From Chloroflexi bacterium TSY (GTDB taxonomy: Bacteria; Chloroflexota; Anaerolineae; Caldilineales; Caldilineaceae), in the NCBI GenBank assembly GCA_019217005.1, contig JAHBNG010000006.1, positions 124,001 to 188,000 on the forward strand: DNA of 64,000 nucleotides, written 5' to 3'. Position numbers and translations under genes: made by a program. How positions within the stretch are numbered: the first letter of the stretch is position 1; the number at the start of each line of letters is the position of its first letter. A model generated the notes under the pieces. It saw only the letters and a program-made list of their open reading frames with translations. It was not told the origin of the DNA and did no database searches. This document shows positions 63,249 to 64,000 of the stretch, one piece after another.

Positions 63249-63920
63249 GTGCCCTTTCCAAGTGACGCAACATATTTTTGGACCTTTCTGCACTTTGTGG
63301 CCCGTTTTATCGTTGGTCCGATTCTTTGTACAATTGAGGTGCACAATCAGGAACATGTACCACGACGCGGTGGTTGTATTGTCGCGTCTAATCACTCAAT
63401 GGGTCCCGATTATGTTTTGCTCGGCTATGCTGCATCACGGCAAATTTACTACATGGCAAAAAGCGAGTCATTTGAGATCAATCCATGGCTCACTCGCTTT
63501 CTCCATGCAGTGGGCACATTTCCTATTCAACGTGGTCACAAAGATCGATTTGCTTTACAATCGGCGGTTGACCAAATCAAATCTGGACGCGCTGTGGGTA
63601 TGTTCCCAGAAGGAACGCGCAGTCGTACAGGAGTTTTGGGGAATGCCCGTTCCGGAACAACACGCATTGCCATGCAAACGGAAGCTCTTGTGGTACCAGC
63701 AGCAGTGATGAATAGCCATAAAGTTCTGAAACGCTTCCAGTATAAGCATCGACCTCACGTCATCGTACGCTTTGGTCCTCCTCTAATCCTCAAAGGTGAT
63801 CTGGAGGATCCAGCCGTTATACGAGATAACACAGATCGCATGATGTACGCCATTGCTGCCCTTTTGCCACCCAAATATCGCGGACCCTATCAAGTATCCA
63901 AAAATGACATTGATGAGTGA
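63249..63920 (+). CDS. 1-acyl-sn-glycerol-3-phosphate acyltransferase (PlsC-like)
   Basis: A 223-aa acyltransferase that would convert lysophosphatidate to phosphatidate in membrane lipid synthesis. The catalytic N-H-x4-D is in ASNHSMGPDYVLL (residues 46-58) and the second motif GMFPEGTRSRTGVLG is at about residues 117-131. One N-terminal membrane segment (residues 8-27). The start is GTG 63249, with GGAAGAGAGAC upstream. No partner gene adjacent. Confidence 0.93.
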   Translation: MPFPSDATYFWTFLHFVARFIVGPILCTIEVHNQEHVPRRGGCIVASNHSMGPDYVLLGYAASRQIYYMAKSESFEINPWLTRFLHAVGTFPIQRGHKDRFALQSAVDQIKSGRAVGMFPEGTRSRTGVLGNARSGTTRIAMQTEALVVPAAVMNSHKVLKRFQYKHRPHVIVRFGPPLILKGDLEDPAVIRDNTDRMMYAIAALLPPKYRGPYQVSKNDIDE

Positions 63921-63921
63921 T

Positions 63922-64000
63922 TTACATCGCTGCCATCACCTCTGCTAACGCCTCCCGGCTTGGGCGAGACTGCCTCTCTGACAAGTAAGCTAATGGAGTC
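63922..64000 (-). CDS. C-terminal end of an unidentified protein (partial)
   Basis: An open minus-strand frame enters from the right edge and ends at a TAA stop at 63922-63924. Its last residues read LAYLSERQSRPSREALAEVM-AAM, a composition expected for real coding sequence. Too short to identify; convergent with PlsC. Confidence 0.45.
   Translation of the reverse strand, partial: TPLAYLSERQSRPSREALAEVMAAM

Noticed and set aside
1..64000. Prophage, integrative element or plasmid origin
   Set aside because: No integrase, phage structural, relaxase or replication genes; the single tRNA has no adjacent integrase or duplicated 3' end.

Overview
The window looks like a chromosomal stretch from a member of the Chloroflexota (Anaerolineae/Caldilineae-like). 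This rests on recall of gene families rather than on a marker gene. It has a DUF4058 protein, a NACHT STAND ATPase with a Gly-Leu-rich membrane tail, a large secreted propeller protein ending in the xFLPLLRR-type tail I associate with this phylum, GH29 and GH116 glycosidases, bd-type oxidase genes, and many REP/MITE-like repeats at moderate GC. The only RNA gene is a tRNA-Lys. There is no rRNA, CRISPR array or phage structural gene.

Layout. 1-5.3 kb: a minus-strand peptide ABC transporter operon (substrate-binding protein, DppB-like, DppC-like running off the left edge), with a decayed IS630 in the middle and a 43-nt inverted self-duplication breaking the binding protein. 5.7-16.8 kb: DUF4058, a zinc-finger protein, the NACHT ATPase, a flavin reductase split by a 215-bp MITE, GH29 fucosidase, DUF2207 and glycerate kinase. 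17.2-22.7 kb: an IS110 with a likely bridge RNA, then the propeller protein whose signal peptide is cut by a 155-bp MITE. 23.8-37.3 kb: an apparent antibiotic or ribosome stress island (MFS exporter, Eis-like GNAT, RsgA, ABC-F, P-loop kinase, GNAT, SRPBCC, AraC/GyrI regulator, SpoU methyltransferase, nucleotidyltransferase). The ABC-F and methyltransferase genes seem to share a related attenuator-like leader. 37.5-40.5 kb: a second IS110, a CYTH protein and a zinc-ribbon protein. 40.7-53.4 kb: an acyl-CoA dehydrogenase, then a one-directional sugar-uptake cluster (Tat lipoprotein, two permeases, PhyH, membrane protein, molybdopterin oxidoreductase, GH116) interrupted by two toxin-antitoxin pairs and a MITE. 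53.8-64 kb: cytochrome bd oxidase, a methyltransferase-like membrane protein, tRNA-Lys, a GNAT split by a MITE, a SWIM protein, an unrecognised 610-aa protein, a SirB1-like protein and PlsC.

Theme. The window is heavily worked over by small mobile elements: five copies of a 155-bp MITE with 8-bp target duplications, two copies of a 215-bp MITE with the same AGTCT target, one IS630, two IS110, one 1.5-kb IS and several families of covarying palindromes. At least seven host genes carry an insertion, duplication or frameshift, and all four transposase genes are frameshifted. For most host genes the pre-insertion reading frame can be rebuilt exactly from the sequence, so the damage is recent or partly assembly-derived.
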